The position numbers were made by a program, and so were the translations under genes. The notes under the pieces were generated by a model. That model made no database searches, was not told where the DNA came from, and saw only the letters and a program-made list of their open reading frames with translations. DNA of 64,000 bases from Afipia sp. (lineage in GTDB: Bacteria > Pseudomonadota > Alphaproteobacteria > Rhizobiales > Xanthobacteraceae), in assembly GCA_024707075.1 (NCBI GenBank), contig JANQAK010000006.1, positions 557,077-621,076 on the forward strand. The letters run 5' to 3'. This document shows, in pieces, positions 8,466-16,891 of the stretch (its first letter is position 1; each line of letters begins with the position of its first letter).

Positions 8466-8828
8466 TCAGATGCTCAAATCGGTTTTCTTGAGCGCGTTGT
8501 CCTGTCTGGCGATCTCGAGCGCCCGCAGATAGGCGCGTGCGCGCAGCCGCGCTTCGTCCGGATACTGCTTGACCACGAGGCTGGTCCTGTTGTCGACCGT
8601 CCGATAGACGACCTCGGCCGCGGCGCGATCGATCACGACCTGACGCGACAGCCGGTCGGTTTCCGCCTGCGGATTGAAGCGCGCCTGAAGGGACGCGTCC
8701 GGCGCCGTTACGGCCTTGTCGGGCGGCAGTTGCGTCGGGACAGCCGTCTTCGCTGCATCAGATGCAGGTTCAACGTAGGTCGCGGCAACCGATGCCCCCA
8801 CCGGTTTGATGTTGAAATCCGCACTCAT
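8466..8828 (-). CDS. FlaG-like flagellar protein (tentative)
   Basis: This is a 120-residue protein. The first 50 residues are Ala/Pro/Thr-rich and probably disordered. The second half (RQVVIDRAAAEVVYRTVDN, then VVKQYPDE) resembles the FlaG pattern of two beta strands followed by a P-x-E motif, though the match is weak. FlaG proteins influence filament length. It converges with the broken gene at 8069-8435. Part of its function is inferred from position alone. Confidence 0.55.
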   Translation of the reverse strand: MSADFNIKPVGASVAATYVEPASDAAKTAVPTQLPPDKAVTAPDASLQARFNPQAETDRLSRQVVIDRAAAEVVYRTVDNRTSLVVKQYPDEARLRARAYLRALEIARQDNALKKTDLSI

Positions 8829-9024
8829 GGCAGCCTCTAGCTTTCCCTTGAGTCAATCCCAACCCTCCAATGCGAATTATGCTCGGAACCGTCTGAATCC
8901 TGTGCTTATGGCAGGACGATGATTTGAATCGAATTGGAGCAGTTGCGCGGCGCATCATGAACGCGCGATTGCGCGAAGCAGCCGCTTCGCGCATGAAATT
9001 CAATTCAGATTTGAAAAATGCCGC

Positions 9025-9517
9025 CTAGAGCGTACGGCTGACCGAGAGGGGCGTGACGTGGCGCGGCCCCGGTGTCGCACGCTGCCCGCCCGCGGTGTAG
9101 CCGTTCGGAAAGGCTGCGCCGCTGCATCTCGCCATTGACCCCGCGCACGATGCCTTCGGAGACCGCGTGAGCGGTGGCAAGCACGGTGAGGTTGATTTGC
9201 AGCATCGCGCGGAACGTGTCGTGATGACGGTGCAGCGCGGTAAGCAATTCGGGTGTCGATTGCTTGAGGTAGTCGCGGCTGCGCGTCAGCTTGCCCACCG
9301 CGTCGACATACTGTCGCGACATTTCGCTTTTCCGGGTTTCGAGCGCCATGGCCTCGCGGACATTTCCGGCGCGGACCAGTTCGGTCTCGCGCTCCACGAT
9401 ACCGAGCAGCGCATTCATGATCTGCATCAGGCCTTCGGCCAGTTTTCTTGCCTCTGCCGGCGTAGCGGCCGCCGGGGCGGGAGAGGATGCGGTGGCGCTT
9501 TGCTGCTGGGGTGTCAT
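9025..9517 (-). pseudogene. flgN: FlgN-like export chaperone, apparently frameshifted near its C-terminus
   Basis: The N-terminal 130 residues form a helical FlgN-type protein (AEGLMQIMNALLGIVERETE, then alternating helices), the chaperone for hook-associated proteins. After EMQRR the open frame gives a Cys/His-containing, unlikely tail and runs on to 9005. One frame over, the text reads AFPNGYTAGGQRATPGPRHV and stops at 9025, which looks like a normal basic tail for this family. Deleting one base near 9115 restores it (about 163 aa). The gene follows flgJ by 21 bp in the flgI-flgJ-flgN operon. If the shift is real, only the tail is changed. Confidence 0.6.
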
Positions 9518-9538
9518 GTGGCGTCCCTTCCGGTGCGC

Positions 9539-9880
9539 TTAGCTGGCGGCGTTGGCCTGCTGAAGAATGAGGGTGCGGTAGACGTCATTGGAAATTCCAA
9601 TGCCGCCGGCCTGCGCGAACGATTTCGAATATTGCTCGGTCATCATCGAGCGCCAGATGCCGGTGCTCGGCGTATTGCCGAACGGTCCGTCTTCCTTGAT
9701 GCCGCTGGTCATCTGCGAAAACATCGAGTTCAGGAACACCGCTTCGAAATCCTGCGCCTGGCTTTTGGCTTTCGCCTGCGCCTGCGGCGAGACTTTCGTC
9801 AGCGCCTCCTGCATCAGAAGGTCGGGGCGGCCGTTGACGAATGTCGTCGGGGCCTTGGTGGACGACGGGATGATGCTCAT
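9539..9880 (-). CDS. flgJ: Rod-binding protein, FlgJ N-terminal type
   Basis: This 113-residue protein has the rod-binding domain of FlgJ but no muramidase domain, as is usual in alphaproteobacteria. Recognisable blocks are KSQAQDFEAVFLNSMFSQM, GPFGNT and STGIWRSMMTEQYSK. It caps the growing rod. The ATG at 9880 overlaps the flgI stop codon by one base (TGATG), which fits translational coupling. A GTG at 9883 is the alternative start. A separate peptidoglycan hydrolase would be needed for rod penetration. Confidence 0.85.
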   Translation of the reverse strand: MSIIPSSTKAPTTFVNGRPDLLMQEALTKVSPQAQAKAKSQAQDFEAVFLNSMFSQMTSGIKEDGPFGNTPSTGIWRSMMTEQYSKSFAQAGGIGISNDVYRTLILQQANAAS

Positions 9881-11000
9881 CACATCACCTCGATGTCGGC
9901 CTGGATGGCGCCCGAGGCCTTGATGGCTTGCAGGATGCCGATCAGGTCGCGCGGGCCGATACCGAGGCCGTTGAGGCCATCGACCAGTTGCTGCAACGAG
10001 ACGCCGTCCTTGACGACGGCGAGCTTCTTGCCGTCTTCCTGGACGCCGACGCGGGTATTCGGCGTGACGACCGTGCGGCCGTTCGAGAAGGGGGCGGGCT
10101 GGCTGACCTGCGGGCTTTCGGAGATCGAGACGGTGAGGTTGCCCTGCGCGACGGCGACAGTTGCGACACGTACGTCGCGGCCAATGACAATGATGCCGGA
10201 GCGTTCGTCGATGATGATCTTCGCGCCGACATCCGGCTCGACCTGCAATTGCTCGATCTCGGTGAGCAGCGCCACCACGTTGCCCTTGAACTCGGCCGGG
10301 ATGCTGAGCTGCACGGTGGAGGGATCGATCGGTTCGGCGGTCTTGGCGCCGAGGAAATCGTTGACCGCCGCTGCGATGCGCTTGGCGGTGGTGAAGTCGC
10401 CGTTGCGCAGCGCGAGGCGGACATTGGGCATGCGGTTCAGCGCGAATTCGATCTCGCGCTCGACCAGCGCGCCGTTCGCGATGCGGCCGTTAGTCGGCAC
10501 GCCCTTGGTGACGCTTGCCGCTGCGCCTTCAGCGGAAAAGCCGCCGATCGTCAGCGAACCCTGTCCAACCGCATAGACATTGCCGTCAGCGCCGAGCAGG
10601 GGGTGACCAGCAGGGTGCCGCCTTGCAGGCTCTTGGCATCACCGAGCGCGGATACGGTGATGTCCATGCGGGTGCCCTGAGTGGCGAAGGCGGGCAGGTT
10701 GCCAGTGACCATCACGGCGGCGACGTTGCCGGTGCGGATAGTGCTGCCGCGGATGTTGACGCCCATGCGTTCAAGCATCGCTTGCAGCGACTGCTTGGTG
10801 AAAGGGATGTTGTTGAGCGTGTCGCCGGTGCCGTTGAGGCCGACCACGAGGCCGTAGCCGATCAACTGATTCTGGCGCACGCCCTCGATGTTCGCGAGAT
10901 CCTTGATCCGCGACGTCGCGTGGGCCGGTGCGCTTGAGGCACCGATGAAGGCGGTCAGCAGGGCGATGGCCGTGCAGGCTGCCTGAAAAATCCGAAACAT
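9880..11000 (-). pseudogene. flgI: Flagellar P-ring protein FlgI, broken by a one-base deletion
   Basis: The N-terminal part (ATG at 11000, signal peptide ending near PAHA, then SRIKDLANIEGVRQNQLIGY) is typical FlgI. After GGTLLVTP the frame shifts and stops at 10551. The rest of FlgI continues in another frame (QGSLTIGGFS, then PTNGRIANGALVEREIEF, to IQADIEVM at 9880). The junction is a run of five C on the coding strand (10599-10603). A sixth C would restore VTPLLGADGNVYAVGQGS and a full protein of about 373 aa. FlgI forms the periplasmic ring around the rod. An intact copy is needed for swimming, so an assembly error or slippage in the homopolymer should be considered. Confidence 0.85.
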
Positions 11001-11071
11001 CCTCTGCTCCCCGCTGAGGTCTTTGCGGCCCACACCCCATGCTCCCCACAAGGCTGGACCACGATCCTCTA

Positions 11072-11087
11072 TGCGAGGGCCGTGCCA
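11072..11087 (-). promoter_or_regulatory. Sigma-54 -24/-12 promoter of flgI-flgJ-flgN
   Basis: On the minus strand the sequence is TGGCACGGCCCTCGCA, close to the consensus TGGCACG-N4-TTGC with correct spacing. It lies 71 bp before the flgI ATG. The same element, differing at two spacer bases, lies upstream of flgF. Confidence 0.7.
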
Positions 11088-11201
11088 CAGCGCTGGATCA
11101 GGCAAGCATCTGTATGAGTTGCATTATTTGAAAGGATCGGGACCTGGCGCAGGGCGCTCGCGGCGGCGAAGTTGCCGTATCCGGCATAAATTGCCGGGTC
11201 G

Positions 11202-11216
11202 TTTACCTTCCGTTAA
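11202..11216 (+). promoter_or_regulatory. Degenerate CtrA-type box upstream of fliX
   Basis: TTTACCTTCCGTTAA has one degenerate and one perfect TTAA half at 7-bp spacing, 95 bp before the fliX ATG. fliX is a CtrA target in Caulobacter, which supports the call. Confidence 0.4.
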
Positions 11217-11311
11217 CCATAAATGGCCACTTTAGGTTGCGAGGCGGTTCCGGTGATGACGAGATAAGGCCAGCGGTTCCCCTCGACCGGCTGTCTTGCG
11301 AGATATGCACG

Positions 11312-11719
11312 ATGCAAATCTACGGACCCAACGGAACCAGTCTGTCCTCGCCGGCAACGACCGCCCGGCGCGCAAGCTCGACGACCTTCTCCCTTGGCGA
11401 TGTTGGCACGACGGCGGAGACGCGCTCTGCTGCACCGCCGCGAGCAGCCAGCGGCATCGATGCGTTGCTGGCGATGCAGGGTGTCGAGGATCCCACGGAA
11501 CGCCGCAAACGATCCATCGCCCGGGGGCGGACCGCGCTCGACGTTCTCGACGATCTCAAGATCGGGCTGCTGGCCGGATCATTCGATTCGACCACCGTCG
11601 CCCGCCTGCGCACCGCGGCAGCCGATCTGAAAGCGACGTCGGGCGATCCGGGGCTGGACCAGGTGCTGTCCGAAATCGAACTGCGTGTGGAAGTCGAACT
11701 GGCCAAAGCCGGTCAATAG
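11312..11719 (+). CDS. fliX: Flagellar assembly regulator FliX
   Basis: The 135-residue product has the FliX blocks MQIYGPNGTS, IDALLAMQGVEDPTERRKRS and the C-terminal SGDPGLDQVLSEIELRVEVE. FliX couples assembly of the early basal body to FlbD, the sigma-54 activator of later flagellar genes, and is involved in P-ring assembly. The ATG at 11312 fits the family N-terminus. The gene diverges from flgI. Two sigma-54 promoters in the window would be natural downstream targets of the FliX-FlbD switch. No flbD gene is in the window. Confidence 0.9.
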   Translation: MQIYGPNGTSLSSPATTARRASSTTFSLGDVGTTAETRSAAPPRAASGIDALLAMQGVEDPTERRKRSIARGRTALDVLDDLKIGLLAGSFDSTTVARLRTAAADLKATSGDPGLDQVLSEIELRVEVELAKAGQ

Positions 11720-11963
11720 CGCTTGGCCGGCGGATGCCGGTGCGTAAAGGGCGGCCGTCCAACCCGGTCAATAGCACCCTGAAATATCTGCGTTTCCTGC
11801 GTCGCGGGGCGGCTACCGGTTCCTTGTGGAAGGCCCGCCCGAGGGCTCCCGGTGGATGATTTCCAGCCCTTCGGCGATATTGTTTGTCACAAGCCGCCGC
11901 TATATAAGCTCCGGCGCGGGCGGCCGTTTTCTGTCCCGCCTTGCACGTCGACATGGACCGCAC

Positions 11964-12374
11964 TTGGAAAAGTTGAAGAACTACAGGCCCTCGGAAAAAG
12001 AGCCTTTCATGAACGAGCGTCAGCGGGAATATTTCCGCCGGAAGCTCCTCGACTGGAAGGAAGAGATTCTCCGGGAATCGAAGACCACGCTTCAGCAGCT
12101 TCAGGAAGAGAACGTCAATCATCCTGATCTCGCCGACCGCGCGTCATCAGAGACCGATCGCGCCATCGAACTTCGCGCGCGCGACCGTCAACGCAAGCTC
12201 ATTTCCAAGATCGACGCTGCCTTGCAGCGGATCGAGGACAACACTTACGGATACTGCGAAGAAACCGGCGAGCCGATCTCGCTGAAGCGGCTGGAAGCGC
12301 GACCCATCGCGACCCTGTCGGTCGAGGCGCAGGAGCGCCACGAGAAGCGCGAGAAGGTCTATCGCGACGAATAG
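11964..12374 (+). CDS. dksA: RNA polymerase-binding transcription factor DksA
   Basis: The DksA coiled coil (REYFRRKLLDWKEEILRES) is followed by the acidic-tip region and by the zinc-finger region (YGYCEETGEPI, with fewer cysteines than the four-Cys enterobacterial type, a form common in alphaproteobacteria). It binds the RNA polymerase secondary channel and works with ppGpp. The TTG at 11964 gives an N-terminus LEKLKNYRPSEKEPF that relatives keep. The ATG at 12009 would give a shorter 121-aa form. The gene lies inside the flagellar locus but is a general regulator. Confidence 0.88.
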   Translation: MEKLKNYRPSEKEPFMNERQREYFRRKLLDWKEEILRESKTTLQQLQEENVNHPDLADRASSETDRAIELRARDRQRKLISKIDAALQRIEDNTYGYCEETGEPISLKRLEARPIATLSVEAQERHEKREKVYRDE

Positions 12375-12470
12375 GGCACGGGGCGTTAGCCTTTTTGGTG
12401 AGGCGCGCTAACAATCCCTTGCACTCGCCTGTAGGTTGCGGGACGCTGCCCTCGGCTGAGGAGGGCACCT

Positions 12471-13307
12471 ATGGGAATTTCAGCGAAGGTTTCAAACCGC
12501 ATTACGACGCAGTTAAAGCGTTATCGCACCATTTTAACAAATATCCAGAAACGGGACGTCAGCGAGGCTGATACCGTCACAGTCATTAATGACATGCTGG
12601 CCGATGTTTGCGGCTATGACAAATATCATCAAGTTACCAGTCAATACGCGATCCGAGGCACGTTCGTTGACTTGGCCGTTATGGTCGATGACGACATTCG
12701 TTTCTTGATCGAAGTAAAAGCCATCGGGATTGACTTAAAGGATATCCACGTCAAGCAAGCCATCGACTATGCTGCAAACCAAGGTATCGAATGGGTTGTG
12801 TTGACCAACGGTGCTGTCTGGCGAGTCTATAAAGTGCATTTCGGTCAGCCGATTGAGAAAATCCTTGTTTGCGAAATTGACGTGCTGACGGCCAGTGCAC
12901 GAAGCGAAGAAGTCCTCGAGTGTTTTGGGAACCTTAGTAAAGAGGGGTTCTCCAAGAGTTCGATGGCTGAACTACTTCATGAAAAGCAAATCACTAACAA
13001 GTTTACCGTAGCAGCGATGCTGTTGACGGATGAAGTACTCGACGGTCTTCGGAAAGAAATTCGCCGCCTCGGCTCCGGTGTTCGCGTAGATATTGATTAC
13101 CTCCGAACTCTCTTGACTGAAAATATCATCAAGCGTGATTTAATCGACGGTGATGAGGCCACGGCTGCGGTTCAGAACATCAAGCGCCTTCATCGATCCG
13201 TTGCTCGTAAGAAGTCTGCGAGCGCAAAGGAAATTGATGATATGCCAATTGTTGCGCCAGTAGCGGATGGAAATTCGTCTCTACCTCGCGCGGTTGTTGA
13301 GCCGTAG
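12471..13307 (+). CDS. Orphan type I restriction HsdR N-terminal-like nuclease-fold protein
   Basis: This 278-residue protein resembles the HSDR_N domain of type I restriction R subunits. It has a PD-(D/E)xK core with D67 in FVDLAVMV, E81 and K83 in FLIEVKAIG, and a QAIDYAANQGIEWVVLTNG motif near 96-114. No helicase domain is present, and no hsdM or hsdS is nearby. Base composition is clearly AT-richer than the flanking flagellar genes, which suggests transfer. GAGGAGGG precedes the ATG and a terminator follows, so it is a one-gene unit. Its target is unknown. It may act as a stand-alone nuclease or a DNA-binding remnant. Confidence 0.75.
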   Translation: MGISAKVSNRITTQLKRYRTILTNIQKRDVSEADTVTVINDMLADVCGYDKYHQVTSQYAIRGTFVDLAVMVDDDIRFLIEVKAIGIDLKDIHVKQAIDYAANQGIEWVVLTNGAVWRVYKVHFGQPIEKILVCEIDVLTASARSEEVLECFGNLSKEGFSKSSMAELLHEKQITNKFTVAAMLLTDEVLDGLRKEIRRLGSGVRVDIDYLRTLLTENIIKRDLIDGDEATAAVQNIKRLHRSVARKKSASAKEIDDMPIVAPVADGNSSLPRAVVEP

Positions 13308-13327
13308 CCATTCCTTCGATCAAATTG

Positions 13328-13359
13328 AGCCCGGTTGCCGAAAGGTCGCCGGGCTTTTT
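13328..13359 (+). terminator. Terminator after the HsdR_N-like gene
   Basis: AGCCCGG/CCGGGCT stem, with an inner GCC-GAAA-GGT extension, followed by TTTTTA. Confidence 0.85.
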
Positions 13360-13423
13360 ACGTCGTTTCGGAACATGTGAGGCTTTCGGGAATTAGCGCA
13401 ATCAAAACAACCGGAGGAGACCT

Positions 13424-13627
13424 ATGAGAAAATTCGTCATTGCCGCCGCCTCTCTCTCGATTGCGCTCATCGCGGCTTCGAACGGCGCTGAAGCGCGAAG
13501 CTATCGGTATTGTCTGAAGAACTCGCCTGGACCGGGCGATTGCAAATACAGCAGCTATCGCCAGTGCAAGGCCTCGGCTTCCGGCACCGGGGCGATTTGT
13601 GTCCGCAACTATGGTCCGCGCCGCTAA
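13424..13627 (+). CDS. DUF3551 small secreted cysteine protein
   Basis: This 67-residue protein has a Sec signal peptide (MRKFVIAAASLSIALIAASN, cleaved near AEA). The mature part holds four cysteines in the DUF3551 pattern: YCLKN, DCKYSSYRQC, CVRN. Such proteins are abundant in Bradyrhizobium relatives and their function is unknown. GGAGGAGACC is a strong RBS. It converges with the GGDEF gene 14 bp away. Confidence 0.85.
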   Translation: MRKFVIAAASLSIALIAASNGAEARSYRYCLKNSPGPGDCKYSSYRQCKASASGTGAICVRNYGPRR

Positions 13628-13640
13628 AAAGTTATTCAGG

Positions 13641-14822
13641 TTATGCGACGAGGCTGAAACCGGAAATCTGAACACGGTTGCGGCCGGAAGCCTTGGCTTC
13701 ATAAAGGGCCGCATCCGCCCTGTTCAGCAGCGACTGGAGTGTCTCCAGCTCCGCCGAGCGAACGGCGATTCCCGCGCTCACGGTCGCGCGAATGGGCCCA
13801 TTCGCCGTTTGCACGACCGTCGCCTCGATTTGCGCCCTGATCCGATCCGCGACAACGGCTGAAGCTCGTGGGCTTGAATCCGGCATGACGATGCAAAACT
13901 CCTCGCCACCCATCCGCGCGGCAAGATCGTGTGAGCGAATGTTTGCACGGATCAGTTCAGCGAAGGTCTTCAATATCCGGTCGCCGGAATCGTGTCCGAA
14001 GCGATCGTTGATCGCCTTGAAGTAATCCAGATCCATCATCACGACGGCGGTGCCCGCGGGCGCGATATCCATGTTGCTGTCGAACAGCGCGCGCCGGTTG
14101 AGAAGGCCGGTCAGGGCATCCTTCATCGCGTCCGACTTGTGGCTGTTCGCAATGCAGATCTGATTGAGAGTGAGAGAGAGCGTTCCTATGCCGGTCAGTC
14201 CGGCAATCACCATGATGGAGTTGATCTCCTCGGCCCAGTTTGCCGGCCGCGACGTCAGGATGATCTGGCCCTGCTGGGCGAGCGCATAACCGCACGCGAT
14301 AAAGGATGCGGCGGTAATGAAGAAGAGGGCTGCATTCATCGTCATCAGAAGCGGAGATTCCGCCCGCGCAAGCCAGTAATGACGAGCGCTCATTATAAGG
14401 AGAGCGCCGATCGCCCAATTCCCGATCATTGTTCCAATGCCGGAATAGCCCAGCGCGAAAGCTCCGGACGTCAGGAAAATGCCGATCGCGACGGATGCAG
14501 CGGTCAAGGTCCAATTGGTCTGTCCGGTGCAGAATTTCGAGCAGCCCGCATAGACCAATCCGAAGCCGGCAATCAAAAGCAGGAACGACGCAAGCAGAAA
14601 GCCGGCGTTGTAGCGCTCGACGACCGTGCCGAAGAAAACGACCCCGGCCACCAGAAGCGCAAGTCCGGCCGACCAGTTCAGCAGATGGGTCTCGGATCGC
14701 CCCACCGTCCACATCACGAACAGCGTGATGCCTAGCGATGCGCCCGAGAAGCCGATGGCGACGAGAATCGATAGCTGATCGAGAAGCATGTTGCTGGTGC
14801 CGAGAGGTTCAAAGCCCTTCAT
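13641..14822 (-). CDS. Membrane diguanylate cyclase (GGDEF)
   Basis: This 393-residue protein has about seven predicted membrane helices in the first 215 residues, then a GGDEF domain with DALTGLLNRRALF, DLDYFKAINDRFGHDSGD and the active-site GGEEF near residues 305-309. RSHD five residues before it matches the RxxD inhibitory site, so feedback by cyclic di-GMP is likely. It makes cyclic di-GMP and could link to the three PilZ proteins in the window. No clear RBS precedes the ATG at 14822. The Met at residue 12 is an alternative. Confidence 0.9.
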   Translation of the reverse strand: MKGFEPLGTSNMLLDQLSILVAIGFSGASLGITLFVMWTVGRSETHLLNWSAGLALLVAGVVFFGTVVERYNAGFLLASFLLLIAGFGLVYAGCSKFCTGQTNWTLTAASVAIGIFLTSGAFALGYSGIGTMIGNWAIGALLIMSARHYWLARAESPLLMTMNAALFFITAASFIACGYALAQQGQIILTSRPANWAEEINSIMVIAGLTGIGTLSLTLNQICIANSHKSDAMKDALTGLLNRRALFDSNMDIAPAGTAVVMMDLDYFKAINDRFGHDSGDRILKTFAELIRANIRSHDLAARMGGEEFCIVMPDSSPRASAVVADRIRAQIEATVVQTANGPIRATVSAGIAVRSAELETLQSLLNRADAALYEAKASGRNRVQISGFSLVA

Positions 14823-14951
14823 ACGGCAACGACTGTTACCGAACCAACGACGGCAACGTCATTCGCTTTCCAGGGTGATCAAATGGTTACTGCGTTGAAC
14901 TTCGGCTGAACAATCGCGAGATTCGTCATGTAAGTAATTTGTTCTCAACGA

Positions 14952-14988
14952 ACACGGCCTCTGCCAGGGGAGCTGGCAGAGGCCGTGT
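14952..14988 (-). terminator. Perfect 15-bp hairpin downstream of flgH
   Basis: ACACGGCCTCTGCCA and its exact complement are separated by a 7-base loop. It lies 87 bp after the flgH stop codon, between flgH and the GGDEF gene. The T-tract on the minus strand is weak (TTCGTTGA), so termination is likely but may be incomplete. Confidence 0.6.
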
Positions 14989-15074
14989 CTTGGAACATCA
15001 GGCTGCGCCTAGGTTCGCGGCCCGATGTGGGAGCTGGGAGAAAGACGGCGGGAACCGTCTCCTTACTGGTGCGA

Positions 15075-15833
15075 TCAGAACGGCAGCAGGATGTCGAAGG
15101 CCTGCTGGCCGTAGCGGGCCTGCTGCACGTCGGTGATCTGGCCGCGTCCGCCGTAGGCGATGCGGGCCTGCGCGATCTTGCTGGAGTCGATGGTGTTGTC
15201 GCTCTGGATGTCTTCCGGCCGCACGATGCCCGCCACGATCAGTTCGCGGACTTCGAAGTTGACGCGGACTTCCTGCTTGCCTTCGACCACGAGATTGCCG
15301 TTCGGCAGCAATTGCGTGACCACGGCGGCGACGTTGGTCTGCAAGGCTTCCTGCCGGTTGACCGATCCCTTGCCGTCGCTGGACGATGTGGAGTCCGTCG
15401 TCAGCAGCTTGCCGGGAGGGATCGCCGCATTGGTAAGCGGCACCTTGGTGATTCCGAAGAAGTTGGTGATGCTGGAATCTTCCTTGTTGGCGCGGCTTCG
15501 CTGGGTCTCGTTGGCGATGTTGGCCTTGTCGGTGATGTTGACCGTCACCGTGAGGATGTCGCCGATCTGATGTGCGCGCTGATCCTTGAAGAAGGCGCGC
15601 GAACCATTCCGCCACAGCGAGTTCGGATTGAACGAGGCCGGTTGTGGCGCCGGCATCGGCATCGAGACCGGCTTGTAGCCCGCCTGCGTGGTCGGATTGT
15701 CGATCGCCGACAGTTTCGGCTTTTCACCGATCGCTGCGAGGCGATCGAGCGACGAACATCCGCTGGCCAGGCTGCCGAGCGCCAGCAGACTGCCGGCGAC
15801 AACGATGCGATTCAACACATGGGACTTCGACAT
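15075..15833 (-). CDS. flgH: Flagellar L-ring lipoprotein FlgH
   Basis: This 252-residue outer-membrane lipoprotein has a lipobox ASGC with Cys26. FlgH blocks are NSLWRNGSRAFFKDQRA, GDILTVTVNI, ETQRSR and the C-terminal VRPEDIQSDNTIDSSKIAQA and QQARYGQQAFDILLPF. It forms the L ring around the rod at the outer membrane. It starts 5 bp after the flgA stop codon and is the last gene of flgF-flgG-flgA-flgH. Confidence 0.95.
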   Translation of the reverse strand: MSKSHVLNRIVVAGSLLALGSLASGCSSLDRLAAIGEKPKLSAIDNPTTQAGYKPVSMPMPAPQPASFNPNSLWRNGSRAFFKDQRAHQIGDILTVTVNITDKANIANETQRSRANKEDSSITNFFGITKVPLTNAAIPPGKLLTTDSTSSSDGKGSVNRQEALQTNVAAVVTQLLPNGNLVVEGKQEVRVNFEVRELIVAGIVRPEDIQSDNTIDSSKIAQARIAYGGRGQITDVQQARYGQQAFDILLPF

Positions 15834-15838
15834 GACTG

Positions 15839-16891
15839 TTACTCGGCTTTTCTGGATTCGGGGACGGGAGCGGCTGGCGGCTCGGTGGCGGCGAGGGCGG
15901 CGGTGGTGAGGCGAGGGGTCGGGGCCATGATCGACACTTGGCCGGGGCCGATGACAACGCCCTGAACGGTGCGTTTCGATTGCAGGTTGACGACGTTGAC
16001 GACATCGCCCTCGGTGCCGCTGTCGACCGCCTTGCCGCGGCCGGTGAGATAGAGGCCGGGCACTTCGTAGACCAGCGTGACCGCCTGATCGCGCGACACC
16101 AGATCCGGCTTTCCGAGATCGGTCAGCTTCAATGCCTGCCCTGCACGCATCTGCTTGCGGACCTGCATGCCAATCGCGCGGTCGCGGATGGCGATGTCGT
16201 TGCCGACCTCAGCCTTTGGCCGGCGTTCGACGACGATGTCGGATGATTTCAGGATTTCGTTGCGCTCGACGCTGCGGACGAGCACCGCCGCTTCCACCGT
16301 TTCCACCGCCGTTCCGGTAAAGCGCAGTTTGGTCGGCGAATAGGTGACGTCGTTTGCGATCTCGAAGGTGATGTCGAAGCGGCTGTTGCGCGGATCGTAG
16401 CGCACGACGGTGGCGCGCATGTCGCCGGTATGGGTAGAGTCGAGTTGCAGTTCGCGTAGGTCGCGCTCGAACGTGACAGAGATGTTGGCGGCGTCGCCGA
16501 GACCGTTGCGTCGCTCCAGCACGCGCGCGATCTGAAGCTCGATGTCTTTCGACACCAGCAGGCGCGACGAGCGCGTCACCGATACTTCGCGGATGTCACG
16601 GGTATCGACGCCGATGACCTGATGCGCACGCAACGCCGAGAGCAGTTGAGACACGGGGAGCGAACCAGTGGTTCCGAGATCGGGCGCGCGGAAGATGGCG
16701 ATCTGCGCGGCGGTTCCGGCATTCTCGATCAGGTCGCCGATGCGGACGACGTCGCTGCTGACGGTGACGCTGGCGCGCAGCACCGGGCTGGACAGTTCGT
16801 CCTGCGCCGACTGCGCAAATGCCGCGCCATACATTCCGGCGACAATAGCGGCGGCGATGAGGATTGAACGCACCATCATTCCCTCCCTCAA
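15839..16891 (-). CDS. flgA: P-ring assembly chaperone FlgA
   Basis: This 350-residue periplasmic protein has a signal peptide ending near AAFAQS. It is longer than enteric FlgA, with the SAF/FlgA C-terminal domain (VERNEILKSSDIVVERRP, IGMQVRKQMRAGQALKLTDL, VTLVYEVPGLYLTGRGKAVD). The ATG at 16891 overlaps the flgG stop codon as ATGA. A stronger Shine-Dalgarno, AGGGAGGG, sits inside that start and points to the Met at residue 5 or 6. It helps FlgI form the P ring. Since flgI is frameshifted here, its function depends on whether that shift is real. Confidence 0.92.
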   Translation of the reverse strand: MREGMMVRSILIAAAIVAGMYGAAFAQSAQDELSSPVLRASVTVSSDVVRIGDLIENAGTAAQIAIFRAPDLGTTGSLPVSQLLSALRAHQVIGVDTRDIREVSVTRSSRLLVSKDIELQIARVLERRNGLGDAANISVTFERDLRELQLDSTHTGDMRATVVRYDPRNSRFDITFEIANDVTYSPTKLRFTGTAVETVEAAVLVRSVERNEILKSSDIVVERRPKAEVGNDIAIRDRAIGMQVRKQMRAGQALKLTDLGKPDLVSRDQAVTLVYEVPGLYLTGRGKAVDSGTEGDVVNVVNLQSKRTVQGVVIGPGQVSIMAPTPRLTTAALAATEPPAAPVPESRKAE

